Numbered from the stretch's first letter, positions 8,315-18,306 are shown. The stretch: DNA of 64,000 bases from Pseudomonas putida (GCF_028682635.1 NZ_JANHLK010000001.1:124001-188000); one strand, 5' to 3'. Numbers and translations are program-made. The notes: generated by a model not told the origin, from the letters alone.

Positions 8315-9505
8315 TTAGCTGTTGTTGCGTTGGCCCACCAGGCTATCCACCGACGGCACCCGCGTATCGCTTTCCATCTGCGTTTCATGTTCGATCTGGT
8401 GACTGAACCGGTCCAGCGAACCCTGGGCCGGCTGTGCGTCGCTGGCGAACACCGGCGGGCTGAGGATGTAGGCACCGAGCAGGCGACTGAGGGCGGCGAG
8501 ACTGTCGATGTGGGTGCGTTCGTAGCCGTGGGTGGCATCGCAGCCGAAGGCGAGCAGGGCGGTGCGGATGTCATGGCCGGCAGTGACCGCCGAGTGAGCA
8601 TCGCTGAAGTAGTAGCGGAACAGGTCGCGGCGTACCGGCAGCTCGTTGTCGCTGGCCAGGCGCAGCAGGTGCCGCGACAGGTGATAGTCGTACGGCCCGC
8701 CGGAATCCTGCATCGCGATGCTCACCGCGTGTTCGCTGGAGTGCTGGCCGGGCGCGACGGGCGCGATGTCGATGCCGACGAATTCACTGACGTCCCAGGG
8801 TAATGCCGCCGCTGCGCCACTGCCGGTTTCCTCGGTGATGGTGAACAGCGGATGACAATCGATCGCCAGCTCTTCGCCGCTGTCGACGATCGCTTTCAAG
8901 GCTGCCAGCAATGCCGCGACACCGGCCTTGTCGTCCAGGTGACGGGCGCTGATGTGGCCGCTTTCGGTGAACTCCGGCAACGGGTCGAAGGCGACGAAAT
9001 CGCCGACGCTGATGCCCAGGGAATCGCAATCGGCGCGGGTCGCGCAATAGGCATCCAGGCGCAACTCGATGTGATCCCAGCTGATCGGCATTTCATCCAC
9101 GGCGGTGTTGAACGCGTGCCCGGAGGCCATCAAGGGCAGCACACTGCCACGGATCACACCATTGTCGGTAAACAGGCTCACGCGGCTGCCCTCGGCAAAG
9201 CGACTGGACCAGCAGCCCACGGGGGCCAGCGTCAGGCGGCCGTTGTCCTTGATGGCGCGCACGGCGGCGCCAATGGTGTCCAGGTGGGCGGAAACGGCGC
9301 GGTCCGGGCTGTTTTTCTTGCCCTTGAGGGTGGCGCGGATGGTGCCGCGGCGGGTCATCTCGAAGGGAATGCCCAGCTCTTCAAGCCGTTCGGCGACATA
9401 GCGCACGATGGTGTCGGTGAAGCCGGTGGGGCTGGGAATGGCGAGCATTTCCAGCAGGACTTTTTGCAAATAGGTCAGGTCTGGTTCCGGGTATTGGCGG
9501 GTCAT
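8315..9505 (-). CDS. M42-family peptidase of the osmoprotectant NAGGN system
   Basis: A 396-residue metallopeptidase. SAHLDTIGAA (first metal His/Asp), RHLDDKAGVAALLAAL (bridging Asp), TITEETGSGAA (catalytic Glu pair) and VGIDIAPV are in M42/M20 order. It is the third gene of the NAGGN cluster, after the amidotransferase and synthetase, an arrangement conserved in Pseudomonas and rhizobia. Its role is presumably turnover or trimming of the dipeptide osmolyte, but the exact reaction is not proven. AGGAG precedes the ATG. A REPIN separates it from the synthetase gene, so its expression may be partly uncoupled. Confidence 0.92.
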   Translation of the reverse strand: MTRQYPEPDLTYLQKVLLEMLAIPSPTGFTDTIVRYVAERLEELGIPFEMTRRGTIRATLKGKKNSPDRAVSAHLDTIGAAVRAIKDNGRLTLAPVGCWSSRFAEGSRVSLFTDNGVIRGSVLPLMASGHAFNTAVDEMPISWDHIELRLDAYCATRADCDSLGISVGDFVAFDPLPEFTESGHISARHLDDKAGVAALLAALKAIVDSGEELAIDCHPLFTITEETGSGAAAALPWDVSEFVGIDIAPVAPGQHSSEHAVSIAMQDSGGPYDYHLSRHLLRLASDNELPVRRDLFRYYFSDAHSAVTAGHDIRTALLAFGCDATHGYERTHIDSLAALSRLLGAYILSPPVFASDAQPAQGSLDRFSHQIEHETQMESDTRVPSVDSLVGQRNNS

Positions 9506-9569
9506 GGAAACTCCTGATGAGTTGAGGCCATCGATGGTTTCGATGAAGGTTTTTTGTGGCCTGCCAGGC

Positions 9570-9645
9570 CGTCTTCCCTGGCAAGCCAGCTCCTACAGGT
9601 CAAACACAAAACCTTGTAGGAGCTGGCTTGCCAGCGAAGGCGGCC
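9570..9645. repeat. REPIN, class B, inside the NAGGN gene cluster
   Basis: Inverted copies of the palindrome TGTAGGAGCTGGCTTGCCAG / CTGGCAAGCCAGCTCCTACA with a short spacer containing AAACACAAAA. Related elements are at about 27.0 and 61.0 kb. Confidence 0.85.
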
Positions 9646-9660
9646 GGCCAGCCACCACAA

Positions 9661-11409
9661 TTAAGAAACAGCCGGCTGACTGTGCGGAAACAACAGATCG
9701 ACAAACCGCTCGGCCGTCGGCTGCGGTTCATGATTGGCCAGCCCGGCGCGCTCGTTGGCTTCGATGAACACGTACTGCGGTTGATCGGCGGCAGACACCA
9801 TCAGGTCGAGGCCGACCATGGGAATATCCAGTGCCCGCGCCGCGCGCACCGCGGCGTCCACCAGCGTGGGATGCAGGATCGCGGTGACGTCTTCGAGAAT
9901 CCCGCCTGTGTGAAGATTCGCTGTACGACGTACGAACAGATGCTCGCCCGCGGGCAGAATGCTGTCGAAGTCATAGCCCGCGGCGTGAACGGTGCGTTCG
10001 GTCTCATGATCCAGCGGGATCTTGCTTTCGCCGCTCGTGGCTGCCTGCCGCCGCCGACTCTGGGCTTCGATCAGCGCGCCGATGGAGTGCTGGCCATCGC
10101 CCACCACCTCAGCCGGCCGACGAATAGCCGCGGCCACCACTTCAAAGCCGATCACCAGGATCCGCAGGTCGAGGCCTTCGTGGAAGCTTTCCAGCAGCAC
10201 TCGAGTGTCGAATTGGCGGGCCGCTTCGATGGCTTGCTGGACCTCTTCGATGGTCTGCAGATCCACCGCCACCCCTTGCCCCTGTTCACCGTCCAGCGGT
10301 TTGACCACCACCCGATGGTGTTCGTCGAGAAACGCCAGGTTGTCATCGGCGTTACCTGCCAGTTGCTGCGCCGGCAGGTTCAGGCCGGCGGCCGTGAGCA
10401 CTTTATGGGTCAGGCTCTTGTCCTGGCACAGGCTCATGCTGATGGCGCTGGTCAGGTCGCTGAGGGACTCGCGACAGCGTACCCGGCGGCCACCATGGCT
10501 GAGGGTGAACAGGCCGGCTTCGGCATCGTCGACCTGGACATCAATGCCGCGACGGTGTGCTTCTTCGACGATGATCCGCGCATACGGATTGAAATTCGCT
10601 TCAGGACCCGGGCCGAGAAACAGCGACTGGTTGATGCCGTTCTTGCGCTTGATGGCGAACGTCGAGAGGTTGCGAAAGCCGAGCTTGGCGTACAGGTTTT
10701 TCGCCTGGCGATTGTCGTGCAGCACGGACAGGTCAAGGTAACTCAGCCCGCGACTCATGAAATGTTCAATCAGATGCCGCACCAGCACCTCGCCGACGCC
10801 GGGCCGTGAACAGCACGGATCGACCGCCAGGCACCACAGGCTGCTGCCGTTTTCCGGATCGTTGAAGGCCTTGTGATGATTGAGGCCCATGACGCTGCCG
10901 ATGACCGCGCCGCTGTCCTCGTCTTCCGCCAGCCAGTACACCGGCCCCCCCAGGTGCCTGGGGGTCAGCAGGCTGGCATCGATCGGCAGCATGCCCCGTG
11001 CGTGGTAAAGCTGATTGATCGCATTCCAGTCGGCGTCGCTCTGGGCGCGGCGAATGCGAAACCCGCGAAACACCCGGGTGGCCTGACGGTAATCGCTGAA
11101 CCACAGGCGCAAGGTGTCGGACGGATCGAGGAACAGTTGCGTCGGCTCCAGCCCCAGCACTTGCTGGGGCGCGGCGACATAGAGGGCGATATCCCGTTCG
11201 CCCGGCTGCTCGTTGAGCAACTCCCGGGCGAGGCTGGCGGCATCGGCGAAGGTATGGCCGATCAGCAAGCGGCCCCAGCCGCAATGCACGGCAATCGGCT
11301 CGGCTCCCAGTGCGCTGCCGTCTTCGGCTAGGCGCGCCTGCAAGCGTTCGTAGGAGGGCGCCTGACCGCGCAACAAGCGCTGGCTGAAAGCCGTGGCGTG
11401 AGGTTTCAT
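9661..11409 (-). CDS. ngg: N-acetylglutaminylglutamine synthetase (acetyltransferase + ATP-grasp)
   Basis: The 582-residue protein has a GNAT-type acetyltransferase domain (about residues 110-285, with VDPCCSRPGVGEVLVRHLIE as the acetyl-CoA loop) fused to an ATP-grasp ligase domain (about 300-575). The ligase part shows RVVVKPLDGEQGQGV, HEGLDLRILVIG and a C-terminal MVGLDLMVSA...FIEANERAG magnesium/ATP site. Together these would acetylate glutamine and ligate a second glutamine to make N-acetylglutaminylglutamine, the precursor of NAGGN. It begins three bases after the amidotransferase stop, so the two are translationally linked. Induction by osmotic stress is known for this system in other bacteria. 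Confidence 0.93.
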   Translation of the reverse strand: MKPHATAFSQRLLRGQAPSYERLQARLAEDGSALGAEPIAVHCGWGRLLIGHTFADAASLARELLNEQPGERDIALYVAAPQQVLGLEPTQLFLDPSDTLRLWFSDYRQATRVFRGFRIRRAQSDADWNAINQLYHARGMLPIDASLLTPRHLGGPVYWLAEDEDSGAVIGSVMGLNHHKAFNDPENGSSLWCLAVDPCCSRPGVGEVLVRHLIEHFMSRGLSYLDLSVLHDNRQAKNLYAKLGFRNLSTFAIKRKNGINQSLFLGPGPEANFNPYARIIVEEAHRRGIDVQVDDAEAGLFTLSHGGRRVRCRESLSDLTSAISMSLCQDKSLTHKVLTAAGLNLPAQQLAGNADDNLAFLDEHHRVVVKPLDGEQGQGVAVDLQTIEEVQQAIEAARQFDTRVLLESFHEGLDLRILVIGFEVVAAAIRRPAEVVGDGQHSIGALIEAQSRRRQAATSGESKIPLDHETERTVHAAGYDFDSILPAGEHLFVRRTANLHTGGILEDVTAILHPTLVDAAVRAARALDIPMVGLDLMVSAADQPQYVFIEANERAGLANHEPQPTAERFVDLLFPHSQPAVS

Positions 11410-11412
11410 CGG

Positions 11413-13185
11413 TCAGATTCCTTGTTCGCTGAGCCACAGGTTCAGGGCCGCCAGTTGCCACAGCTTGGAGCCGCGCAATGGGGTCAATTGACCTTGCGGG
11501 TCCGTCAGCAGGCGGTCGAGCATCGCGGGTTGGAACAGGCCACGATCCTGGCTCGGATCGAGCAGCAGTTCGCGCACCCAGTTCAGCGTGTCGCCCTGCA
11601 AGTGCTTGAGGCCGGGCACCGGAAAGTAACCCTTCTTGCGGTCGATCACTTCACTGGGGATCACCAGGCGCGCCGCTTCCTTGAGGACTTGCTTGCCGCC
11701 GTCGGGCAGTTTGAATTTGCCGGGCACCCGGGCCGACAATTCCACCAGGCGATAGTCGAGAAACGGCGTGCGCGCTTCCAGGCCCCAGGCCATGGTCATG
11801 TTGTCGACGCGCTTGACCGGGTCGTCCACCAGCATCACCGTGCTGTCCAGGCGCAGGGCCTTGTCCACCGCGGCGTCGGCACCGGGCTGTGCGAAATGTT
11901 CCTTCACGAAGTCGCCGGCAGCGTCATTGGCCGTCAGCCATTTCGGTTGCACGGTGGCGGCGTAGTCGTCGTAGCTGCGGTCGAAAAACGCTTCGCGATA
12001 GGCCGCGTACGGATCGCTGGCGCCGTCGACCTGGGGATACCAGTGGTAACCGGCAAACAGTTCGTCGGCGCCCTGGCCGCTTTGCACCACTTTGCAATGC
12101 TTGGCCACTTCCCTCGACAACAGGTAAAAGGCGATGCAGTCGTGGCTGACCATCGGCTCGCTCATGGCACGGAACGCGGCAGGCAGTTGTTCGATGATCT
12201 CGCTTTCGTCGATGCGCAGCTGGTGGTGCTGGGTGCCGTAGTGTTTGGCGATCAGGTCCGAGTACTGGAACTCGTCGCCGCGCTCGCCGCCGGCATCCTG
12301 GAAACCGATCGAGAAGGTCGACAGGTTTTCCACGCCGACCTCCCGCAACAGCCCGACCAGCAGGCTCGAATCGACTCCGCCGGACAACAGCACGCCGACA
12401 TCGACTGCGGCACGTTGGCGGATGGCTACCGCCTCGCGCGTACTGTCGAGTACGCGGTCACGCCAGTCCTCAAGTGTCAGATTTTTCTCATCGTCGTGTG
12501 GGCCATAGGGCAGGGTCCACCAGGTTTTCTGCTCGGTACGGCCATCCGCTTCAATGCGCATCCAGGTCGCCGGAGGCACTTTTTCGATGCCGGCCAGCAA
12601 GGTGCGCGGCGCCGGGACCACGGCATGGAAATTCAGATAATGATTGAGCGCCACCGGATCGAGGATCGGGTTGATGTCGCCGCCCTTGAGCAGTGCAGGC
12701 AAGGCCGAGGCAAAACGCAGGCGCTGGCCGGTGCGCGACAGGTACAGCGGCTTGACGCCGAGGCGGTCGCGGGCGATGAACAGGCGTTGGCTGTCGCGCT
12801 CCCAGATGGCGAAGGCAAACATGCCGTTGAGTTTCGGCAGCAGTGCTTCGCCCCAGGCATGGAAACCCTTGAGCAGCACTTCGGTGTCACCGCCGGAATA
12901 GAAGGCATAACCCAGGCTTTCAAGTTCGCTGCGCAGTTCCGGGAAGTTGTAGATCGCGCCGTTGAAGGCCAGGGACAGTCCCAGTTGATTGTCGATCATC
13001 GGCTGCGCCGAACCGTCCGACAGGTCCATGATTTTCAGGCGGCGATGGCCCAGGGCAATCGGCCCCTGGCTGTGAAAACCCCAGGCGTCGGGGCCTCGAG
13101 GTGCCAGGTGATGGGTGATTCGCTCAATGGCTGCAAGGTCTGCAGGTTGATTGTCAAAACGTAACTCGCCAGCTAATCCGCACAT
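11413..13185 (-). CDS. asnO: N-acetylglutaminylglutamine amidotransferase (asparagine-synthase family)
   Basis: I chose the start at 13185 because residue 2 must be the N-terminal nucleophile Cys of a class II glutamine amidotransferase (MCGLAGELRF). AAGGA sits just upstream. The 590-residue protein has the glutaminase domain (1-200; RGPDAWG, LAFNGAIYNF) and an asparagine-synthetase-type ATP pyrophosphatase domain with the PP-loop LLSGGVDSSLLVGLL (about 265-280). In the NAGGN pathway it converts the C-terminal carboxylate of N-acetylglutaminylglutamine to the amide. It is the first gene of a three-gene minus-strand operon. Confusion with AsnB is possible from the sequence alone, but the neighbours settle the call. 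Confidence 0.93.
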   Translation of the reverse strand: MCGLAGELRFDNQPADLAAIERITHHLAPRGPDAWGFHSQGPIALGHRRLKIMDLSDGSAQPMIDNQLGLSLAFNGAIYNFPELRSELESLGYAFYSGGDTEVLLKGFHAWGEALLPKLNGMFAFAIWERDSQRLFIARDRLGVKPLYLSRTGQRLRFASALPALLKGGDINPILDPVALNHYLNFHAVVPAPRTLLAGIEKVPPATWMRIEADGRTEQKTWWTLPYGPHDDEKNLTLEDWRDRVLDSTREAVAIRQRAAVDVGVLLSGGVDSSLLVGLLREVGVENLSTFSIGFQDAGGERGDEFQYSDLIAKHYGTQHHQLRIDESEIIEQLPAAFRAMSEPMVSHDCIAFYLLSREVAKHCKVVQSGQGADELFAGYHWYPQVDGASDPYAAYREAFFDRSYDDYAATVQPKWLTANDAAGDFVKEHFAQPGADAAVDKALRLDSTVMLVDDPVKRVDNMTMAWGLEARTPFLDYRLVELSARVPGKFKLPDGGKQVLKEAARLVIPSEVIDRKKGYFPVPGLKHLQGDTLNWVRELLLDPSQDRGLFQPAMLDRLLTDPQGQLTPLRGSKLWQLAALNLWLSEQGI

Positions 13186-13480
13186 AAATTCCTTACCGGT
13201 TTTTCCGTTGGGGAGGGGCAATCGATACCGCGCCAAAACGACGGGTACTCAGAAACTGACCCGTCTCGGTAGTGGGAGTTTTAGAACGATGGGTTATAAG
13301 CAGGCGTGTACTGGCTAATGCCGGGGGTACACAAGTGTGCAGTGCCAGGGTGGTAATTAATGCTGGGATGCATAGGAGAAGCTGTTAGGACGGTGCCAGA
13401 TTCGTTCCGCTTTTCGAATTATCAATTGCCCATTGAGCTTCATAAACTGAGGGTCTCCCCATGCAATAAGGATATTGCTC

Positions 13481-16400
13481 ATGCCAGCCACAACACCCAA
13501 GGCCACCCCCGCGGCAGTCCCCTTGACCCCCGCAGAACGTCTCGAGGCTCTAGTGGAGCACACAGGCGACCTGGACAAGGCTGAAGCCCTGCAAGCGTCG
13601 ATTCCGCCATGGTTGGCCATTGCGGATCTGCCAGTGGTGCAGGCGTTGAACGCTGCATTCGAGCAGTCGTTTCCAGCCCAAGGCAAGGTGGCGACGGCGC
13701 TTGAACAACTCAAGCCGCTGAACGAGTTCTGCAAAGAGCAACTGACTGACCTCTTGAAAGAAAAATGGGCGATCGAGGTCGACGTCGAGCGGGACACACT
13801 GGAAATCGAAAAAAAAACCTGCGAAGCAATGGGGCTGGCCCCGTTCTGTCGCCTGGTTGAAGAAAAAACCATTGCACGCAGCCTGCTCCAGGCGGCCATG
13901 GAAAACTTCACCTTTGGGGAAGCAACGAGCGGCGGCGTTCTGAAGGGCGCGGTGATTCGAATCGATGCAAAGGCTCAATCAGGAACTGAAGTCACCGCTG
14001 AAAAATTCGCAACGCTCTGTCGTGAGCTCGATCTCGGTGCCCGCTATCGACGTCACATCACTGAAGCCCTGGCCTTGCCGGCCAAGCCTGCAGACGGTGC
14101 GCCCATCGATGATCGGGCGGGTACCGCGGACATCCGGCGGCTGAAAGCGCTGGACATGCAGGTCGCGGTGCACATGGCCTACCTGAAAAAGGACATTACC
14201 CACGCCGTTTATACGATGCTGCTGAGTGTGCTTGAGCAGGATGTCCCGGCGGCTCAAACCAAGGACGCCCTGTTGGATGGCGCACCGGTGCGTTGGCAAG
14301 GGCTGAGAATTCATGACGCCTGCATGTGTGGAGTCCTGGTGTTCAGCAAGGTCTCCATCGAGACCGACGCGAAGGCCAGGTGCGTGGTCTACATGCCGAA
14401 CGAACCGCGTCGACCGCTGTTTGAATACGCCTCGCGGGAGGAATTCGAGAGCTACCTCACCCTTCATCTGCAAAGCAAAAGCTATAGGAAGTTTTTCGGT
14501 GGGCAATACCTGCACGGCCATGACAGGACCGGTTTTTTTACCGGGTTCGACAAGGACAAGAACCTGGGAACGCTGACTGCCACACCCGCCGACACCTGCC
14601 TTGCCGATTTTTTCTTCAGTTCGTTTGTCAGCAAGATTGAAGAAGACACACGAATCCTTGCTGTCCCGACCGAAGACGTCGATGCACAACAAAGGGAAAA
14701 AACCTATCAGGTATTGGAGGGTGCGGGTCTTGTGCTATTGACCGCATTCTCGTTTTTCGTCCCGGTGATCGGTCATCTGATGCTGGCGGCGGCTGCAGTC
14801 GATATCGTCAGCGAGGTGTTCGAAGGTGTGCAGGATTGGACACACGGTGAGCGAAAACAGGCGTTGTCGCATTTGCTCAACGTCGTGGAAAACCTCGGGC
14901 AGATGGCGGCATTCGCAGCGGGCGGCAAAGTGATCACGTCAGCCGTCAAAGGCGTGAAAGAGCAAGTGGCATTCTTCGACGGTTTCGAGGCCGTCACGCG
15001 CACGGATGGCAAGGCAAGGTTATGGAAGCCCGACCTCGAACCCTATAAACGGACCACGACTCTGCCAGCCGACGTGCAAGCGGATTCGCAAGGGCTTTAC
15101 CGGCATGCCGGGCAGACGTCGATCGTCATGGATGGAGCACCCTATGGCGTGACCCGCAACGCTGCGGACTCGGCATGGATCATCAACCACCCGGCGCGCA
15201 CGGATGCCTACCAGCCTGCCGCCCTGCGCAACGTGCACGGTGGCTGGCGGCATGTCCATGAGCACGCGCACGAGTGGCGCGATGGCGCTTACGCATTGGA
15301 ACGCACGGATCAGCACCTGAGTGATTTGGGCAGTGATCTGGAAGCGATTGCCGAAATCACCGACATAACCCCTGAAAATTTGCACCCTTTGCATGAAAGC
15401 AACCTCAAGTTACCGCAGCGGCTGTATGACTGTGTCCAGCGTTTCAGGATCGAGCGGCGCATTACCAGGCTGGTCGCAGCGATGGCGCGGGGAGAGACCT
15501 CGAATACGGACTTCATCCAGGAGCAATTGCATACGCTGCCGAGGCTGCCCGGCTGGCCGAAGGAACGCTTCATCGAAGTGCGCAACGAACAAGGCCGGGT
15601 CGTGTCCCGCTTCCCCGAGACTGCACCACAGGACGACGACGTCAACAGCGTGCAAGTCAGTCAGAAACAACTGGATTCGGGGCAACTGCTCGATACCGTT
15701 ATCCAGGGCCTCTATCCGAACGAAGTGGAAAACATCGTCGGTAAAGCATCGACTGAATCGGACTCGCATCTGTTGGCAAAGAAGATCGCGACAAGCCTCG
15801 AGGGCGATCGTCAGTCGCTGTTCGAGTGGCTGTATAAAACCTGGGACGGCAGCGCTACCGGCGACGTCGCGACACTGCGCGAACACGCCGCTGACCTTCC
15901 CGTCCGAGTGGGTCAGGAGTTGCTGGAAAACGCCTCTGGCAGGGATCGAAGTTTTCTGGCTGATCGCAAGATAGCTGGCGTCGACCTCGCCCGGCAGGTC
16001 CATGGGGCGCAGGCCATGATCAGGCAGGACCGTGCACTCACGGGGCTGCATCTGCCGCCACTGGCCAATGCCGATACCGACAAACTGGCGCTCGGACTGA
16101 TGAACCGGGTGCAAGGCTGGAATGGCGACGTTCGACTCGAAGTGCGACAGGGATCGACAACCGGCACCTTGCTCGCCAGCGTGGGCAAGGCAGAGGCGAA
16201 GTCGTGTGGAGTGATCGTCAAGATATCCACCGGCTATCAGGTCATCCAAGGCACTGGCAATGTGGTCTCCACGCTGACGAGCGAAACGCTGCTGCAGTCG
16301 ATACTGGATACACTGCCTGCCTCACAACGCTCCGCCATGGGCTTGACTGGCAGCGATACCCTGGATTTCCCGACACTGCGATCACGCCTGTCGAGGGCCG

Positions 16401-18301
16401 CCACGGCTGACCCGGCGCACACCGGGCGGCTGCTGCGGGGTGAGCGCAATGAAACACCGGAACACCTGTCTGCCTGTGTCCAGGCCGATCCTCCCGCTGC
16501 CAGTGCTTATGCAAGAGGCATGATTCGTAAAGTCAAAAAGCTCTATCCGCTGTTCACCGAGGTCCAGGTCTTGGCGTTCCTGGACGCGGCCGGCAGTACG
16601 CAGATGCAGCGGGGAAATCGAATCAGGATTCTGGAACAGCAATTGAAGAAACTGCGCCAGGTGCTGCACGACTGGCGTGACGATGAAATGCAAATGAAGT
16701 CACTTGGGGGGCAACTTGATGTTATCCGGGTCAACCGTCGTCAGGTGGCCATGACCATCGAGAACTGCTGGCGCCGGATAACGCCTGCAGGCTGGCCGCC
16801 ACATGACCCCTTCACCTCGCTCACGCTGATTCGCAACCCGGTGGGCCCATTACCGACCCTGACCGAGGACGATGTCGCCCATGTGCGCAGCCTTTCCATC
16901 ATGGACATGCAGGCCGGCGATGAACTGGAGTATTTTCTCAAGCCCTTCAAAGGCCTTGTCAGCCTGGAACTGGACCGCAATCGACTCACACGATTGCCTG
17001 AAGTGCTGTCACACATGCCTAACCTTCAACATTTGAGGCTGGACGGTAATGGGATAGCGCTTACCGAGCACACGTTGCGCAAACTGGCCGACATGCGCAC
17101 ATTGCGTACCTTGGGGCTCAGCGGCAATCGGTTGGGTGCCACCATCGATGTCAGCAAGATGCTGGATCTCAGAGACCTGTTTCTGCGCGATACCCATGCC
17201 ACGGAACTGCCCGTCGGTCTTAACCGTTTGCCGTACCTGAATTTCCTCGACCTGCGTGGTAATCAGATAATGGAATTGCCCGCCTGGCTGTTCCAGGTCC
17301 CTCGGCGTTTCGCCGAAGCGATCAATCTGCGTGATAACCCGATATCCGAGACAAGCCGTACGCTGCTGGAAACCTATCGCAACAATAGGGGGGTCGGGAT
17401 GGGGTTGCTGGATGATAAAGCCGTGGTGATCAGTGAACAAAGGGCTAGAGACCTGTGGCTGCCAGAAAATTCTGAAGAGACCTATACCCGTCGTAATCGT
17501 CAATGGCTGGCGCTGACGAACGAACCCGGCGCGAATGGATTCTTTGAACTGCTGGCAGAACTGGGTGGCAGCGCAGATAACCGCTTTGTCCACGAAGACA
17601 TGACCCGTCGGGTGTGGAGTGTCATTGATGCGATCCAGACTGATTCGGCGTTGCGCGACCAATTGCTGGCGATGGCAGTGAGAGCCAATTGCGCTGATGC
17701 GGCGGCCACGATCTTCAGTAACCTTGAGGTGGCCGTGAATATCGATACGGTGGTTCGCCAGTCCGCCAATGCCCATGATCAGGCGGCTCGGCTGTTGAAT
17801 CTTGGGCGCCGCTTGTTCCGCCTGGATTACCTGACCAGGCTCGCCCGGGAACATGCCCGGCCCCATCCCGACCTCGAACCGCTGGAAGTGGAGTTGGCCT
17901 ATCGCACCGGCCTGGCAGACAGGCTCGACATTTTCGGTCAGCCCCGGCATATGCGCTATGCGTCCAATAGCGGCGTTACAGCCAAGGACCTGGAAACCGC
18001 CTACAGCAAGGTCATCACCGCCGAAACATCCCCCGAATTATCGACTTACATACAGGGCCGCACGTTTTGGAGTGACTTTTTGCGACAGCATCATGGCAAG
18101 GACTTCACTGATGTGGCCGCGCCTTTTCAAGAGCAAATGCAGGCGGCCATTGATAGCGAGAAGGAGTTTGGCGCGGACTATCTCGCCACGGTCGACGGCA
18201 TCGTCGCTAACATGAAGACAGAGGAGAGCAAGTTGTTGAAGCGCCTGACCGAGGCGGCCATGAAGGCCGTCGAGTCAGAGACTTGTTTTGCCCTGGATTG
18301 A
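13481..18301 (+). CDS. Large NEL-type E3 ubiquitin-ligase effector/toxin-like protein with leucine-rich repeats
   Basis: 1606 residues from ATG 13481; AAGGA nine bases upstream favours this over a TTG six bases earlier. The long N-terminal part (about 1-1100) resembles the DUF6543 / dermonecrotic-toxin-like region of large Pseudomonas proteins and holds one strongly hydrophobic stretch (about 414-447), a possible membrane-insertion helix. Leucine-rich repeats span about 1157-1285 (LVSLELDRNRLTRLP, LRLDGN, LGLSGNRL, FLDLRGNQIMELP). The C-terminal 285 residues align by eye with the IpaH/SspH NEL domain, including LLNLGRRLFRLDYL, LEVELAYRTGLADRLDI and SGVTAKDLETA. The catalytic site is NCADAAATIF: Cys1404 and Asp1406 are kept, but the usual Arg after Asp is Ala. 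NEL ligases ubiquitinate host proteins. There is no type III secretion gene or chaperone nearby. It is followed by mnmC on the opposite strand after 5 bases. Confidence 0.85.
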   Translation: MPATTPKATPAAVPLTPAERLEALVEHTGDLDKAEALQASIPPWLAIADLPVVQALNAAFEQSFPAQGKVATALEQLKPLNEFCKEQLTDLLKEKWAIEVDVERDTLEIEKKTCEAMGLAPFCRLVEEKTIARSLLQAAMENFTFGEATSGGVLKGAVIRIDAKAQSGTEVTAEKFATLCRELDLGARYRRHITEALALPAKPADGAPIDDRAGTADIRRLKALDMQVAVHMAYLKKDITHAVYTMLLSVLEQDVPAAQTKDALLDGAPVRWQGLRIHDACMCGVLVFSKVSIETDAKARCVVYMPNEPRRPLFEYASREEFESYLTLHLQSKSYRKFFGGQYLHGHDRTGFFTGFDKDKNLGTLTATPADTCLADFFFSSFVSKIEEDTRILAVPTEDVDAQQREKTYQVLEGAGLVLLTAFSFFVPVIGHLMLAAAAVDIVSEVFEGVQDWTHGERKQALSHLLNVVENLGQMAAFAAGGKVITSAVKGVKEQVAFFDGFEAVTRTDGKARLWKPDLEPYKRTTTLPADVQADSQGLYRHAGQTSIVMDGAPYGVTRNAADSAWIINHPARTDAYQPAALRNVHGGWRHVHEHAHEWRDGAYALERTDQHLSDLGSDLEAIAEITDITPENLHPLHESNLKLPQRLYDCVQRFRIERRITRLVAAMARGETSNTDFIQEQLHTLPRLPGWPKERFIEVRNEQGRVVSRFPETAPQDDDVNSVQVSQKQLDSGQLLDTVIQGLYPNEVENIVGKASTESDSHLLAKKIATSLEGDRQSLFEWLYKTWDGSATGDVATLREHAADLPVRVGQELLENASGRDRSFLADRKIAGVDLARQVHGAQAMIRQDRALTGLHLPPLANADTDKLALGLMNRVQGWNGDVRLEVRQGSTTGTLLASVGKAEAKSCGVIVKISTGYQVIQGTGNVVSTLTSETLLQSILDTLPASQRSAMGLTGSDTLDFPTLRSRLSRAATADPAHTGRLLRGERNETPEHLSACVQADPPAASAYARGMIRKVKKLYPLFTEVQVLAFLDAAGSTQMQRGNRIRILEQQLKKLRQVLHDWRDDEMQMKSLGGQLDVIRVNRRQVAMTIENCWRRITPAGWPPHDPFTSLTLIRNPVGPLPTLTEDDVAHVRSLSIMDMQAGDELEYFLKPFKGLVSLELDRNRLTRLPEVLSHMPNLQHLRLDGNGIALTEHTLRKLADMRTLRTLGLSGNRLGATIDVSKMLDLRDLFLRDTHATELPVGLNRLPYLNFLDLRGNQIMELPAWLFQVPRRFAEAINLRDNPISETSRTLLETYRNNRGVGMGLLDDKAVVISEQRARDLWLPENSEETYTRRNRQWLALTNEPGANGFFELLAELGGSADNRFVHEDMTRRVWSVIDAIQTDSALRDQLLAMAVRANCADAAATIFSNLEVAVNIDTVVRQSANAHDQAARLLNLGRRLFRLDYLTRLAREHARPHPDLEPLEVELAYRTGLADRLDIFGQPRHMRYASNSGVTAKDLETAYSKVITAETSPELSTYIQGRTFWSDFLRQHHGKDFTDVAAPFQEQMQAAIDSEKEFGADYLATVDGIVANMKTEESKLLKRLTEAAMKAVESETCFALD

Positions 18302-18306
18302 ACGCC

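Noticed and set aside
11398..13164. Long plus-strand frame opposite asnO
   Set aside because: The composition is that of reverse-translated codons; asnO on the minus strand is certain.
13475..13480. TTG start for the NEL protein
   Set aside because: Only 3-4 bases from the AAGGA site; ATG six bases later is properly spaced.
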